Made by a program: the position numbers and the translations under genes. DNA of 64,000 bases, taken from contig NZ_SMFK01000003.1 of the NCBI RefSeq assembly GCF_004349355.1, positions 124,001 to 188,000 of the forward strand. The letters run 5' to 3'. Numbering within the stretch: position 1 is the first letter of the stretch; each line of letters begins with the position of its first letter. The notes beneath the pieces were generated by a model. It was not told where the DNA came from and searched no databases. It saw only the letters and a program-made list of their open reading frames with translations. Positions 1-9,028 of this stretch are shown here, piece by piece. This DNA comes from Flavobacterium cellulosilyticum (GTDB taxonomy: Bacteria > Bacteroidota > Bacteroidia > Flavobacteriales > Flavobacteriaceae).

Positions 1-699
1 TACGAGACTGCAGGCGCTTTAGGAAATGGAGAACGTATTTTTATTACGGCTAAATTACCGGACTATATTCGTGTGGGCAATGGTGATGATGTTACAGAAA
101 AATATATTTTCCTTACTACTTCACACGATGGTAGCGGAAGCATTACGGCAGCTTTTACACCCGTTAGAATAGTGTGCCAAAATACACTAAACGCATCACT
201 TCGTAATATGAGTAATGTAGTACGCATACGCCATACTTCGGGAGCAAAACAACGTTTGGAAAATGCACACAAAGTAATGGGATTAGCAAACGAATTTAGT
301 AATCAATTAGAGGACATTTTTAATAATTGGGCAAAAGTGAAAGTGCACGATCATGAGGTTAAAAAAATGATACAATTCGCACTATGCCCTAACAAAGAAA
401 CCTTACAACATCTAAAGGCTGGAAATGAGGACGAAATATCCACAGTTTTTAAGAACACGGTTGAAGATGCTTTTGCCTATGCTATGACGAGCGACTCACA
501 ACAGATGAACACGACAAAAGGAACTTTGTTTGGAGCTTACAACGCTGTAACAGGCTACTACCAAAATGTTCGTAGCTATAAGGATAGCGAAGCCAAATTA
601 CAATCCATTATTATGGGAGGTACTGCACAATTAAAATCTCAAAAAGCTTTTGAAATCTGTACTAATTTTCAAAAACTTGGTATGAATTGCTTTAATTAA
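1..699 (+). CDS. DUF932 domain-containing protein (5' end outside window)
   Basis: The reading frame is open from the first base of the window, so the start lies upstream and 232 C-terminal residues are seen. The sequence matches the DUF932 family of phage/plasmid-like proteins (TIGR03299 type), which are common on Bacteroidetes conjugative elements; typical signs are a stretch reading TAAFTPVRIVCQNTLNASL, followed by VRIRHT and a helical C-terminal half. The molecular role of the family is not established. It is transcribed toward the tra operon and ends in front of a hairpin with a T-rich tail. The family call is fairly sure, but nothing can be said about the missing N-terminus. Confidence 0.85.
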   Translation, partial: YETAGALGNGERIFITAKLPDYIRVGNGDDVTEKYIFLTTSHDGSGSITAAFTPVRIVCQNTLNASLRNMSNVVRIRHTSGAKQRLENAHKVMGLANEFSNQLEDIFNNWAKVKVHDHEVKKMIQFALCPNKETLQHLKAGNEDEISTVFKNTVEDAFAYAMTSDSQQMNTTKGTLFGAYNAVTGYYQNVRSYKDSEAKLQSIIMGGTAQLKSQKAFEICTNFQKLGMNCFN

Positions 700-717
700 T
701 AATCCTTTTAAAAACTA

Positions 718-752
718 TAGACGGCCCACTTTGATAGTGGCCGTCTATTTTT
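718..752 (+). terminator. Rho-independent terminator after the DUF932 gene
   Basis: The arms AGACGGC and GCCGTCT, with inner CACT/AGTG pairs and one bulged C, form a strong hairpin followed by ATTTTTATT. It lies about 20 bases past the DUF932 stop codon. Confidence 0.75.
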
Positions 753-803
753 ATTAGTATCGTTTTTTTGTTTTACGGAATACATATATTGAAATCTTGA
801 ACT

Positions 804-847
804 TCAAAAAGACCTTCCCTTCCAATTGGTCGGGAAAGTCTTTTTGA
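804..847. terminator. Symmetric hairpin, probable bidirectional terminator
   Basis: An arm reading TCAAAAAGAC then TTCCC pairs with GGGAA then GTCTTTTTGA across a short loop, with one mismatched pair. A-run and T-run flank the stem, so it can terminate on either strand. It separates the DUF932 gene from the minus-strand genes. The open frame that starts inside it (about 826-1044, plus) is not considered a gene. Confidence 0.6.
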
Positions 848-1021
848 AGAAACTAGTTGAACCACTTCAGAAAAAAGTAATCAGTACGCAGCGCTCCCTT
901 CTATTTTTCCTGAAAAGGTTCGAGTTAAATGATAGGATATTCTTCATCCTATTACTTATTTCCGCCTTCTTTTCTTTCCACAACAGCGTCAAAAGAAAAG
1001 AAGCAAAAGAATGCCGCTACA

Positions 1022-1296
1022 TTATTTCACATTTTCAACTTTGATTTGAGTTAGTTTCTTTTCGCTTGACTTCTTTCTTGAATAACTCCATAACATAAGT
1101 AGTCCAAAAATAATAAATCCGATGGAAATCCATTTGGTCACTCTTTCAAAGAATGTTATTACTACTGATTTTTCGTAACTCGAAAATCCCTCTATTCCCA
1201 TCGGACTCGTCTGTAAAACTTTCGTCTGTTGATCCAATATCGAAGGCTTACACCTATAAGTAGAGCAATTATACCTAAAAACAATGCAGGATTCAT
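1022..1296 (-). pseudogene. Small ICE membrane protein, split by a frameshift (two overlapping frames)
   Basis: An ATG at 1296 opens a 34-aa frame (MNPALFLGIIALL, then WINRRKFYRR) that stops at 1192. A second frame starting at ATG 1201 gives 59 aa (MGIEGFSSYEKSV, then a membrane segment and a basic tail) and stops at 1022. Read together with a one-base shift near 1200, they form one small two-helix membrane protein like those I recall lying next to traN in flavobacterial elements, often mislabelled a molybdenum ABC transporter permease. It may be a true frameshift mutation, or two translationally coupled peptides, because the second ATG overlaps the first stop. It lies downstream of the tra operon terminator on the same strand. 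Function is unknown. Confidence 0.5.
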
Positions 1297-1404
1297 AATC
1301 AAATATTTATAAATTTCACGTAATAAATTTACAAAAAAAAAACAACAAAATAAAAATAAGTTACTCATTTAAAGATAGTTACGATAATTATTTTAGATGC
1401 CAAA

Positions 1405-1445
1405 AAACAATGTGATTGCTTTACTTCATTCAGTAAAGCTATCAC
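1405..1445 (-). terminator. Terminator of the traE-traN operon
   Basis: GTGAT-T-GCTTTACT (1412-1425) pairs with AGTAAAGC-T-ATCAC (1432-1445), 13 of 14 pairs around a 6-base loop. Read on the minus strand, it is followed by a run of T (ATTGTTTTTTGG). It sits just past the traN stop codon. Confidence 0.75.
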
Positions 1446-1465
1446 TTGCTATTTAATTTTAATCA

Positions 1466-2377
1466 CTACTGTAAATCTTCCTCTGTATGTGGCTTCTTAA
1501 CTAACTTGGATTTAAGTAAGTGGCTGTTTTTAATCTCCAAAACTTGCAATCGACTACCATTTTTTTCATGGAGTTCTATGCGAAGTACTTTGTCATCAGC
1601 GATCGTAAATTGATCCAAAACAAAAACATTTCTGGAAACCGTTTTTCCTTCTACCTCATCAATAGCGCTATAGACTCTTATTGGATTTTTAGTTACTTCC
1701 TGTACAACCGTGCGTTTCGCTTTCTTTTTATCTACCACTTTAAAATTGACGAAATCAATTGGGAATGAAACGAAACTTGAATTCTTAATTTGTGTATGAA
1801 AATAAAATTTGTCATCGTTAATATAAATACCTTTTAATAAAAATTCTATTCCAAATTTTCTGGTGCCAATTTGTTTTATAAAGTGCTTGTCTTGCTTATA
1901 AATCTCCTCCATTAATTCGTCGACCATGTTGGGCGAATTCGTACCAAGTTCTTTAAACAAAATTGGTTTTGAGCTCCATCCACGATCACTCATAACAGTT
2001 TTAGTTAAACTGTAATTTGTAACCCTAGGACATGAATTGTAGGAGACATTAAAGCTATAGAAAGATCCGTCTTCCGTAATTACTGAAAAATTGGTTTCTT
2101 CTTCAAAATCGCGAACAGAAGCCTTAACTCGCAAAACATTACCAGCATCCTCAGCCTTACTGGCAACCAAATTAGTACTACCTAAATCTACGTAGCGAAT
2201 ACCTGAGGGAAATAATAGATGCGTAGTTTTATCGAATGTTACTTCTATATCGTATGGTTCTATTACACTTAAGTTCTCCTTGTGACTCAAGCATAGGGCA
2301 TTTTGCCCGTGCGTAATTGATGTGCATCCTAACATTAAAATCAGGATCATCAATGTATTTTTTACAGCTGTTTTCAT
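1466..2377 (-). CDS. traN: Conjugative transposon protein TraN (DUF4138)
   Basis: The 303-aa protein has an N-terminal signal peptide (about residues 1-24, ending THGQ) and the beta-rich TraN/DUF4138 body. Recognisable segments are SVIEPYDIEVTFDKTTHLLF, then YVDLGS, and KASV followed by the FSV-x-TEDG region. The family is thought to fill the periplasmic/outer-membrane part of the Bacteroidetes type IV secretion channel, a role comparable with VirB9. It is the last gene of the operon, directly behind traM, and is followed by a hairpin terminator. Length and gene order are normal for the family. The start was taken at the ATG that gives a clean signal peptide. Confidence 0.9.
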   Translation of the reverse strand: MKTAVKNTLMILILMLGCTSITHGQNALCLSHKENLSVIEPYDIEVTFDKTTHLLFPSGIRYVDLGSTNLVASKAEDAGNVLRVKASVRDFEEETNFSVITEDGSFYSFNVSYNSCPRVTNYSLTKTVMSDRGWSSKPILFKELGTNSPNMVDELMEEIYKQDKHFIKQIGTRKFGIEFLLKGIYINDDKFYFHTQIKNSSFVSFPIDFVNFKVVDKKKAKRTVVQEVTKNPIRVYSAIDEVEGKTVSRNVFVLDQFTIADDKVLRIELHEKNGSRLQVLEIKNSHLLKSKLVKKPHTEEDLQ

Positions 2378-2402
2378 TTTATACCATTTATTTTTTGAAC
2401 AA

Positions 2403-3662
2403 TTATTTTTTTGATACTAGCAGCACTTGCAGTCCTGCTTTTAGGGTAACTTTTGGAGTCTTAATTTTTTTTGAGAAATAATTTGATACACCTTGTACTA
2501 ATCCTCGGCTTAAATCCCCTGCGATCTGTTGTCCAGCAGAAGTGGACAACATGACACTACTGCCAGAAGTTTGTCCCATATTGGCTGCCATGTCGGTCAT
2601 AGCAGTACGTTCTGGAGAATAAGGCACTGCCAATCCTTGTTGTCCGTCCAAACCATAGATAGTGAGCTCAATGGGGAGAATATTTCCCTCCAACTCAATA
2701 GAACTAATCTTCAGTTGTAGCCTACCTTGCTGAAACTTCGAATTTGCAGTTACTACAGTTCCGATTGGGATCGTTTTGTTCTGTATCCTTGCGGGTTCCA
2801 ATAAACGTAGGCTAACACTGGTTTCTTCGGAGACGAGTTGTGTTTCTTGAACAACAGCACGAATACTATTCTTTGTTTGATGTTGCTGATCAGCACTGGT
2901 GAATGTACTATTGCTAACCGCTACTATGAGATGCTCCTCAACGCTTTGCTTAAGGTTAGAAACTACATTGTGTCTTTCTGGAATTATCGAAACAAAGACT
3001 TCTTTTGGTAGTGAAGTAGGAACAATTGACTTGCTTTCAGGCAAACCTGAATTGATCGGTAAATATTTAGCCGCCATCTGATAGGATTTCTCCATTAACT
3101 CCAATTGATTCTCAACAACATTAGTTGGTGGTTCTTCCTTTTTTGCCAGTTCTTTTTTTAGCTCTTCTAGTTGTTGACGTAATTCCTGCGTTTCAGAATT
3201 ATCATTATTGTAAAAGCTGCCCAATGTGTTTTGTGCATTGCGATAACTATTTAAAGAGGCATTACTATTACTTTCTTTTTCAGGAACATCTTGCAACGAT
3301 TCTGCTGCACTCCCTTCGTTCCAGTAATCCGATAGCGATGTCAGGGCATTTTGTTTTTCTTGATTTTTCTGTTCTAATAATTCTTGTTCGTAGGCTTTTT
3401 GTTTGTCATTTTCTAAACCAATAGTTGTAGGCTGAGGAACAGAGTCGTTAAGTCCTAGAATCTCAATATTTTTTATATTTTCTGCTGGTTTAAAAATCAA
3501 ATACATACAGCCAAAAAATACTATCGCCATCAATCCAAAGATGATTGGCTTTTTAATTTTTTCGGCTTTACTCTCGTTACACACTGCCAGCTCATCAGGA
3601 GATGTATTTATACTGCCATCTGTAACATAGACCGCATTTTTCTTGTTTTCATTTTCTTTCAT
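2403..3662 (-). CDS. traM: Conjugative transposon protein TraM
   Basis: The 419-aa protein has a short cytoplasmic N-terminus and one membrane helix at about residues 38-58 (PIIFGLMAIVFFGCMYLIF). A Gln/Glu-rich coiled-coil stretch follows at about 90-180, then a C-terminal domain of about 200 residues containing IPIGTVVTANSKFQ and ending in the ANMGQTSGSSVML-to-QQIAGDLSRG region, typical of TraM. The architecture is like VirB10: inner-membrane anchor, periplasmic linker and C-terminal barrel-like domain. It lies between the small traL and traN in the usual family order, and a structural role in the mating channel is expected. Confidence 0.9.
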   Translation of the reverse strand: MKENENKKNAVYVTDGSINTSPDELAVCNESKAEKIKKPIIFGLMAIVFFGCMYLIFKPAENIKNIEILGLNDSVPQPTTIGLENDKQKAYEQELLEQKNQEKQNALTSLSDYWNEGSAAESLQDVPEKESNSNASLNSYRNAQNTLGSFYNNDNSETQELRQQLEELKKELAKKEEPPTNVVENQLELMEKSYQMAAKYLPINSGLPESKSIVPTSLPKEVFVSIIPERHNVVSNLKQSVEEHLIVAVSNSTFTSADQQHQTKNSIRAVVQETQLVSEETSVSLRLLEPARIQNKTIPIGTVVTANSKFQQGRLQLKISSIELEGNILPIELTIYGLDGQQGLAVPYSPERTAMTDMAANMGQTSGSSVMLSTSAGQQIAGDLSRGLVQGVSNYFSKKIKTPKVTLKAGLQVLLVSKK

Positions 3663-3721
3663 GTTTTTTCTTTTTTATAATTAGGACTAATGATCCCTCT
3701 AGCGATTGCTCACTACAGGAA

Positions 3722-3877
3722 TTAAAACAAACTGATAAGAATACCAACTATGCTGATTATCAGATAGGCGGTAAAACAAACTATGATGCATGTATACTGC
3801 TTCTGCAATGGAAGCATCCTCCATTTCGCCTCAACTTCATTGATCCATAGCTTAATATTTGTTCGAATCTCCTTCAT
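3722..3877 (-). CDS. traL: Small membrane protein TraL
   Basis: This 51-aa frame begins at the ATG at 3877, just after the traK stop codon. It reads MKEIRTNIKLWINEVEAKW, then RMLPLQKQY, followed by one membrane helix (about residues 29-50), and stops at TAA 3722. A small basic N-terminus, then a PLQKQ-like turn and a single helix, between traK and traM, is the hallmark of TraL in Bacteroidetes elements; homologues are sometimes mislabelled nitrogen regulatory IIA protein. It is shorter than the homologues I recall because the usual charged tail behind the helix is missing, so a late truncation is possible. The role is inferred from position. Confidence 0.7.
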   Translation of the reverse strand: MKEIRTNIKLWINEVEAKWRMLPLQKQYTCIIVCFTAYLIISIVGILISLF

Positions 3878-3888
3878 CGTTACAATTT

Positions 3889-4512
3889 TTAGCGTTCTAT
3901 AATTTCTAGATCCTTATTTTCTAAAACCGTAAACTTCTCTATATTGAATCCTTGTGGATTGTTATCAGAACGAACGGAATTCACCAGGTAGCAAGAAGTG
4001 ACAAGATTCCTTTTTGTTACATTACTGGATCGAATGATGAACTGCTTAGAGTACGTTTTCACAGCATAAGGATAGGTTTCAAAATCACATACCACACTAT
4101 CCACTTCAAGTCGTTGTTGGACATTTCCTGAAATGATCCTATTGTAATATCCTTTTTCTGCTAAGTCTTTGTAATAATCAAAAGCACTTTTATCAGCAAG
4201 ATTGAATGCTCTTTTCATGTTATTGTCAATGGCATTTTTATCTGGAGCTAGTGTAAAGAAAAGCTCGTGAAACCGGCGAACATGCTCACGAGCTTCTACA
4301 GGTCGATTGATCGAAGCATCCTGAGCAAGAGCCAACATTAGCGATTTTCCGTTGTCTAATACATAGACCTTCTGACGTTGCAATTCAGCGAATCGGTAAG
4401 ATTCCCAAACAGCATAACCCGATATACCAACACACAGTACTGCAAATACAAAAGCGTAAAGCCTAATTTGACTGAAACTATTTTCGATATTTCTTAAAGT
4501 TTTAAATTCCAT
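3889..4512 (-). CDS. traK: Conjugative transposon protein TraK
   Basis: The 207-aa protein has one N-terminal membrane helix (about residues 18-36, YAFVFAVLCVGISGYAVW) followed by a periplasmic domain with the family signatures VYVLDNGKSLMLALAQD and REHVRRFHELFF, then a DNNMKRAF segment. TraK resembles VirB8, a nucleation factor of the type IV secretion channel at the inner membrane. It is encoded between traJ and traL, with about 19 bases to traJ. Length and order are ordinary for the family. Confidence 0.93.
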   Translation of the reverse strand: MEFKTLRNIENSFSQIRLYAFVFAVLCVGISGYAVWESYRFAELQRQKVYVLDNGKSLMLALAQDASINRPVEAREHVRRFHELFFTLAPDKNAIDNNMKRAFNLADKSAFDYYKDLAEKGYYNRIISGNVQQRLEVDSVVCDFETYPYAVKTYSKQFIIRSSNVTKRNLVTSCYLVNSVRSDNNPQGFNIEKFTVLENKDLEIIER

Positions 4513-4531
4513 TTTACTTTTATTTAAATTG

Positions 4532-5524
4532 TTATTTCATTAATCTACCGCCTATATTTCCAGCAACAGACCCTGTACCAGCCCCTACTATATTCCCAGT
4601 TTTAGTAGTGGTTTGATTTATATTGCGAACAAAGTTTCCTGCGCCACCAGCCTGAATAATCCATCCAGTAACCGTAGGAATGGTAAAATACCCTATGATG
4701 CCAATAATCATAAATATGATGTAAACAGTACTCGATGAATCGGGGATAAAATTGGGATCGGATAAACTGTCGATGTCCTTTTGGAGTATTAAGGATTGGA
4801 TCTTGGATAACATCGCGCTAAAAAGATCTGAAACAGGTAACCAGAGATACACACTAATATACCGAGTCAGCCATTGCGTTAAAGTTGACTGAAATCCATC
4901 CCAGACTGAAATCGCAAATGCTAAAGGACCCAATATTGAAAGCACTATTAAGAAGAAGGTTCTTATCGTATCTATGACTAGTGCAGCCGCTTGAAAAAGG
5001 ACTTCAATAAATTCACGAAATCCATCTCGAAACATTTTCTTTAGACTGTAGATCTGCCTTTCCGCGTACATGCTTGACATGGTTACCAAATCTGTAGGTG
5101 TCCATCCGAGTTCGTCTAACTTTTTATCAAATTCTTCATCCGATGCTAAATAGGCTGTCTCAGGATTACGAAGCATCGCTTCTCTCTCCAATAGGTCTTT
5201 CTGCTGTTGTAAAGCATTCAAATCTAATACTTGACTTTCTAAGATGCTGTGCGTTCCTTGAACCACTGGACTCAATACACCGTTAAGTGTTCCCAATACA
5301 ATTGTTGGAAAAAATGTAATACAGATACCCAAAGCAAAAGGTCTAAGTAACGGGAAGACGTCTATCGGTTCGGCACTACTCAGCGCTTGCCAGACTTTTA
5401 ATGCAACATAAAACAAGGCACCCAATCCAGCCAAGCCTTTAGCAACCGTTGCCATATCTGCTGATAAAGGCATCATCTCGTCATAGAGCGAACGTAGTAC
5501 TTCATGAAGATTAGTAAATTCCAT
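4532..5524 (-). CDS. traJ: Conjugative transposon protein TraJ
   Basis: The 330-aa protein is polytopic, with hydrophobic segments near residues 28-50, 60-85, 185-210, 220-250, 270-300 and a Gly-rich tail. Family signatures include the N-terminal FTNLHEVLRSLYDEMMPL, then LSSAEPIDVFPLLRPFALG, and AFAISVWDGFQSTLTQW followed by RYISVYLWLPV. It corresponds to the VirB6-like inner-membrane channel component. The stop codon of traI is 2 bases upstream of the traJ start, so the two are translated from one transcript. There is nothing unusual in length. Confidence 0.93.
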   Translation of the reverse strand: MEFTNLHEVLRSLYDEMMPLSADMATVAKGLAGLGALFYVALKVWQALSSAEPIDVFPLLRPFALGICITFFPTIVLGTLNGVLSPVVQGTHSILESQVLDLNALQQQKDLLEREAMLRNPETAYLASDEEFDKKLDELGWTPTDLVTMSSMYAERQIYSLKKMFRDGFREFIEVLFQAAALVIDTIRTFFLIVLSILGPLAFAISVWDGFQSTLTQWLTRYISVYLWLPVSDLFSAMLSKIQSLILQKDIDSLSDPNFIPDSSSTVYIIFMIIGIIGYFTIPTVTGWIIQAGGAGNFVRNINQTTTKTGNIVGAGTGSVAGNIGGRLMK

Positions 5525-5526
5525 GA

Positions 5527-6159
5527 TTACCAGTATTTCTGGTTAGCCGTTCCGTAAAGATTCAGTACTCTTTGACTGTTATTGGCTTTCTTGGCACGCA
5601 GATAACTAACTGAAATATTTTTATTCGTAAAATAACGAACCAAATTGTGGTACTCTTTTACTTTCTGATACACTTGGTCAATAATGTCCATTCGTTCTTT
5701 GTCATTGAGTGACAAGCTGGAAGAGTTTACAATTTGTTTTAACTCTTTCAAAAGTTCTGTGCTTTCGTTTAACAGTATGGAATACCCATTCGCAATGGCT
5801 GTTAGTTCTTGTTCGTTGAAATTGGGATCGTTCAACATTTTTCCAAAATTATTTACATACATTTCAGAAACATCGCCAACAAGCAACACAGTCTGTTGCA
5901 CTTTTCGAGCATCTTTCACCAAATTGTTTACTGCCTTAAGTTTATCGTAATATTCTTTTCCTTGATTATACACTTTTTGAACTTCTTTAAAGTTGTTAAT
6001 CATGTTGGTCGCTGTGGTCGAAGTCTGTATAATCTGTCTGGCAGAATTGACTATTCCTTGAGCCAAATTTGTAGGATCTGTTACCACCCACTGTGCTTTA
6101 GCATTCGGCATGAAAGCGAGTAAAATCACCATGCATACCATAATTTTTAGATTTTTCAT
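5527..6159 (-). CDS. traI: DUF4141 conjugal transfer protein (TraI type)
   Basis: The 210-aa secreted protein has a signal peptide (about residues 1-22, ending AKA-Q) followed by WVVTDPTNLAQGIVNSARQI, an alpha-helical body with EVQKVYNQGKEYYDKLKAVN, and a C-terminal YLRAKKANNSQRVLNLYG. This is the DUF4141 family found between traG and traJ. The helical, exported, VirB5-like architecture suggests a minor pilus or tip component; that role is inference. Spacing is 2 bases to traJ and about 24 bases from traG. The symbol follows common Bacteroides usage and may differ between elements. Confidence 0.85.
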   Translation of the reverse strand: MKNLKIMVCMVILLAFMPNAKAQWVVTDPTNLAQGIVNSARQIIQTSTTATNMINNFKEVQKVYNQGKEYYDKLKAVNNLVKDARKVQQTVLLVGDVSEMYVNNFGKMLNDPNFNEQELTAIANGYSILLNESTELLKELKQIVNSSSLSLNDKERMDIIDQVYQKVKEYHNLVRYFTNKNISVSYLRAKKANNSQRVLNLYGTANQKYW

Positions 6160-6183
6160 TACTATTTGTTTTTAAAATTTTTA

Positions 6184-8688
6184 CTAATTGTTTTCTTTTT
6201 CCCTTTTCTCAAGGGCAATTCTCTTGATAGCCTGTTCTACATTTCCATCTAATTGACTTGCCAGTTGCATGACTTCCAACTTTTCTGTTTCTTCTGTGGT
6301 ATAGGCTAAATATTCCTCGAAACTAACTTCTGTAGCATATACTGCCGAATGCGTTCCTCCTAACCCAATCCAAACTTCTTTGTACAGTCGCTTAGGATCA
6401 TTGTTCATGTTGATGGAAAGTACCTGTGCTTTTTCTTTTTCAGTTAAACCAAGCATGGCTTGGATATCGTCAAATTTGTTCATGTACTTCCTTTGATCCA
6501 GCAGTATTTTACAATCCGAATTATTGATAATACTTTCCTTTACAATAGGTGATTGAATGATATCATCAACTTCTTGGGTTACAACAATAGCTTCACCAAA
6601 AAACTTTCGAACCGTTTTAAAAAGGTATTTGATGTACTCGGCCATCCCTTCTTTTGCAATAGCTTTCCAAGCTTCTTCAATCAGGATTAGTTTTCGAACT
6701 CCTTTCAAACGACGCATCTTATTGATAAAAACCTCCATAATGATGATAGTCACAATTGGAAAAAGGATTTTATGATCCTTGATCGCATCTATTTCGAAAA
6801 CAATAAATCGTTTAGAAAGTAAATCCAGTTGCTTTTCGGAATTCAATAGATAATCGTACTCACCTCCTTTGTAATAAGGTTCTAATACATTTAAGAAGTT
6901 GGCAATATCAAAGTCTTTTTCCCGTACCTTTTTATCTTCTAAGACTTGTCTATAATCTCCTTGTACAAATTCATAAAACCCATTGAAAGAAGGAAATTCA
7001 TCAGTCTGCTTGATTCGTTCGATGTAACCGCTCACAGCATTCGAAAGTGCCACTTCTTCGGACCGTGTTGGTGGCTCATCATCCCTTTTCCATAAGGTTA
7101 AGATTAAAGTTTTAACGCTTTCTCTTTTTTCAATATCGAAAACGCCATCATCGGTGTAGAAAGGATTAAAGGCAATCGGATTGTCTTCGGTATAGGTGAA
7201 ATAAACGCCATCTTCTCCTTTGGTTTTTCCTTTGATTAATTCACACAATCCTTGATACGAATTTCCCGTATCCACCAACAGCACATGAGCGCCTTGTTCG
7301 TAATATTGTCTGACCATGTGATTGGTAAAGAAGGACTTTCCAGAACCAGATGGTCCTAATATGAATTTATTCCTGTTGGTGATAATACCACGCTTCATGG
7401 GCAAATCAGAAATATCCAAATGAATGGGTTTCCCCGTCAGTCGGTCAGCCATTTTGATTCCAAAAGGAGAGGGTGAACTTTTATAATTGGTTTCTTCAGT
7501 GAAAAAACAAAGCGCAGGTGCAATAAAAGTGTAAAAGCTTTCTTCACTAGGAAAGTCTCCTGCATTACCTGGCATTCCTGCCCAATAAAGCGTCGCCACA
7601 TCTGTAGTGTTGTGCCTTGGTTTACATTCCATCAGTGCCAAAGCACTACCTGTGTCGTTCTTCAATTGTTTTAATTCCAATGGATTATCGGACCATGCCA
7701 TTACATTGAAGTGCGCTCGAATGGAAGCATGTCCAAAAGAATGTGCTTCATTCAAATAGCGTTCGATCCATTCCTTATTGATTTGATTGGCTCGGCTATA
7801 ACGAGCCAAGGAATGCATGTTTCTTGCTGATTTTTCGAACTTGCGCAGGTTGTCTTCGCTGTTGTCTAAAAATAGATACTGGTTGTAGATGTGATTGCAG
7901 CTTAACAACAATCCAACTGGCGCAGCAAAAGACAACAAACAATCACTTTTATCGGTGGACAATTTCTCATAACGGGTTTCTGCTGCTACTGAACTAGGCA
8001 AATCATCGGTATCGGACAAGGTGTGCAAACAAAGCCTTTTGTTTCCAATGCGAACTTCTTCTCCGCCTAAAGCAATATCCTGCAATGGTGTTCCCTCCTC
8101 TCTTGAAAGACTCAGGTATTGTTCCAATAATCCTTGTTTGCTAGTTGTTCCAACGATATCATCCTCGCTTAATCGTTCCAATTTTATAAAATCGGAATCG
8201 TTCACAATTCGCTCAAATTGTGCCACCGATTCCATAAAGCGAGAAAGGATCTCTTTATCTCTTAGTTCTTTTGGAATCAGCACACCTTTGCAAAGCGAAG
8301 AAAAATTACTCTGCATACGCATACGCTCTTTGGACGTTTTTGTTAAGAACAGATAACAATAATGATTCAGAAACGGACGCTCATTAAAATGTTGTTGATA
8401 GGATTTTGCCAAAAAACTCAAATCTTCTTTGGCTATATCAGGAGCATAATTTTCCTTAATGTACCAATCCTGTTTGTGCACCACCGTATAATCAGGCAAA
8501 GTTTTGATTGCCTTGTGCCATGCCGAATGAATGGCTTCATATTCCGCAGAGGCAACTGTGAAAAGCTCTGGTAGCTGTACTCGAAAACAAGCGGTGATAT
8601 CAGCATCCTTGGAGATAATACAATTATTTTCTACTGCTAGCAACGGAAACTTACTTTCCAGCGTAGTCGCTTTTGATTTATTTCTCAT
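6184..8688 (-). CDS. traG: TraG conjugation ATPase (VirB4-like)
   Basis: The 834-aa protein is the energy-supplying ATPase of the mating channel. An N-terminal TraG domain (about residues 10-400, with CIISKDADITACFRVQLPEL) is followed by a P-loop NTPase domain with Walker A GPSGSGKS near residue 445 and Walker B LILIEEAWKAI near residue 667. The VTQEVDD motif then follows. It acts at the inner-membrane/cytoplasm face. The start codon overlaps the traF stop by 4 bases (ATGA), which indicates translational coupling. Length and motifs are intact, so the protein is likely functional. Confidence 0.95.
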   Translation of the reverse strand: MRNKSKATTLESKFPLLAVENNCIISKDADITACFRVQLPELFTVASAEYEAIHSAWHKAIKTLPDYTVVHKQDWYIKENYAPDIAKEDLSFLAKSYQQHFNERPFLNHYCYLFLTKTSKERMRMQSNFSSLCKGVLIPKELRDKEILSRFMESVAQFERIVNDSDFIKLERLSEDDIVGTTSKQGLLEQYLSLSREEGTPLQDIALGGEEVRIGNKRLCLHTLSDTDDLPSSVAAETRYEKLSTDKSDCLLSFAAPVGLLLSCNHIYNQYLFLDNSEDNLRKFEKSARNMHSLARYSRANQINKEWIERYLNEAHSFGHASIRAHFNVMAWSDNPLELKQLKNDTGSALALMECKPRHNTTDVATLYWAGMPGNAGDFPSEESFYTFIAPALCFFTEETNYKSSPSPFGIKMADRLTGKPIHLDISDLPMKRGIITNRNKFILGPSGSGKSFFTNHMVRQYYEQGAHVLLVDTGNSYQGLCELIKGKTKGEDGVYFTYTEDNPIAFNPFYTDDGVFDIEKRESVKTLILTLWKRDDEPPTRSEEVALSNAVSGYIERIKQTDEFPSFNGFYEFVQGDYRQVLEDKKVREKDFDIANFLNVLEPYYKGGEYDYLLNSEKQLDLLSKRFIVFEIDAIKDHKILFPIVTIIIMEVFINKMRRLKGVRKLILIEEAWKAIAKEGMAEYIKYLFKTVRKFFGEAIVVTQEVDDIIQSPIVKESIINNSDCKILLDQRKYMNKFDDIQAMLGLTEKEKAQVLSINMNNDPKRLYKEVWIGLGGTHSAVYATEVSFEEYLAYTTEETEKLEVMQLASQLDGNVEQAIKRIALEKREKENN

Positions 8689-9017
8689 GGCTGATGCATT
8701 TTGGAATTCAACTGAAAATAGCGATGTACAGGCTTACGACAGATAATATATCGTGGATGTCTTTTGTTCGCTCCCACTTTCATCAAACCATGTTCGCCGT
8801 ACTTTTTGTTCAATGAAAAAGTTTGCCATACGAGTAGCGATCCCCCACCGATTCCTATAAATAGACACAGATAAGAATTCACGCCAGTCATGTACAAGAT
8901 CATTATCAGGATAAGCATCCCGAGCAAACCACCTGCGAAGATGAACAGGTACTGCGCTTTCAGTCCTTTGAACTCCACCGTTCTTCCAATACCTTTATTA
9001 ATATTATACGTATTCAT
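8685..9017 (-). CDS. traF: TraF, DUF4133 inner-membrane protein
   Basis: The 110-aa protein starts MNTYNINKGIGRTVEFKGLK and has two adjacent membrane helices (about residues 24-65) and a basic tail. This is the DUF4133/TraF family, comparable with VirB3. I place the start at the ATG at 9017 because the family begins with this motif; an upstream in-frame start at 9092 would lie inside traE. The stop overlaps the traG start by 4 bases, and traE ends 11 bases upstream. Confidence 0.92.
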   Translation of the reverse strand: MNTYNINKGIGRTVEFKGLKAQYLFIFAGGLLGMLILIMILYMTGVNSYLCLFIGIGGGSLLVWQTFSLNKKYGEHGLMKVGANKRHPRYIICRKPVHRYFQLNSKMHQP

Positions 9018-9028
9018 AAAGCAAAAAA

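Noticed and set aside
826..1044. 72-aa plus-strand open frame
   Set aside because: It begins inside a terminator hairpin, has a low-complexity hydrophobic sequence and no recognisable family.
1022..1296. Annotation as molybdenum ABC transporter permease
   Set aside because: Homologues I recall carry this label, but the sequence is far too short and has no permease motif; position indicates an element protein.
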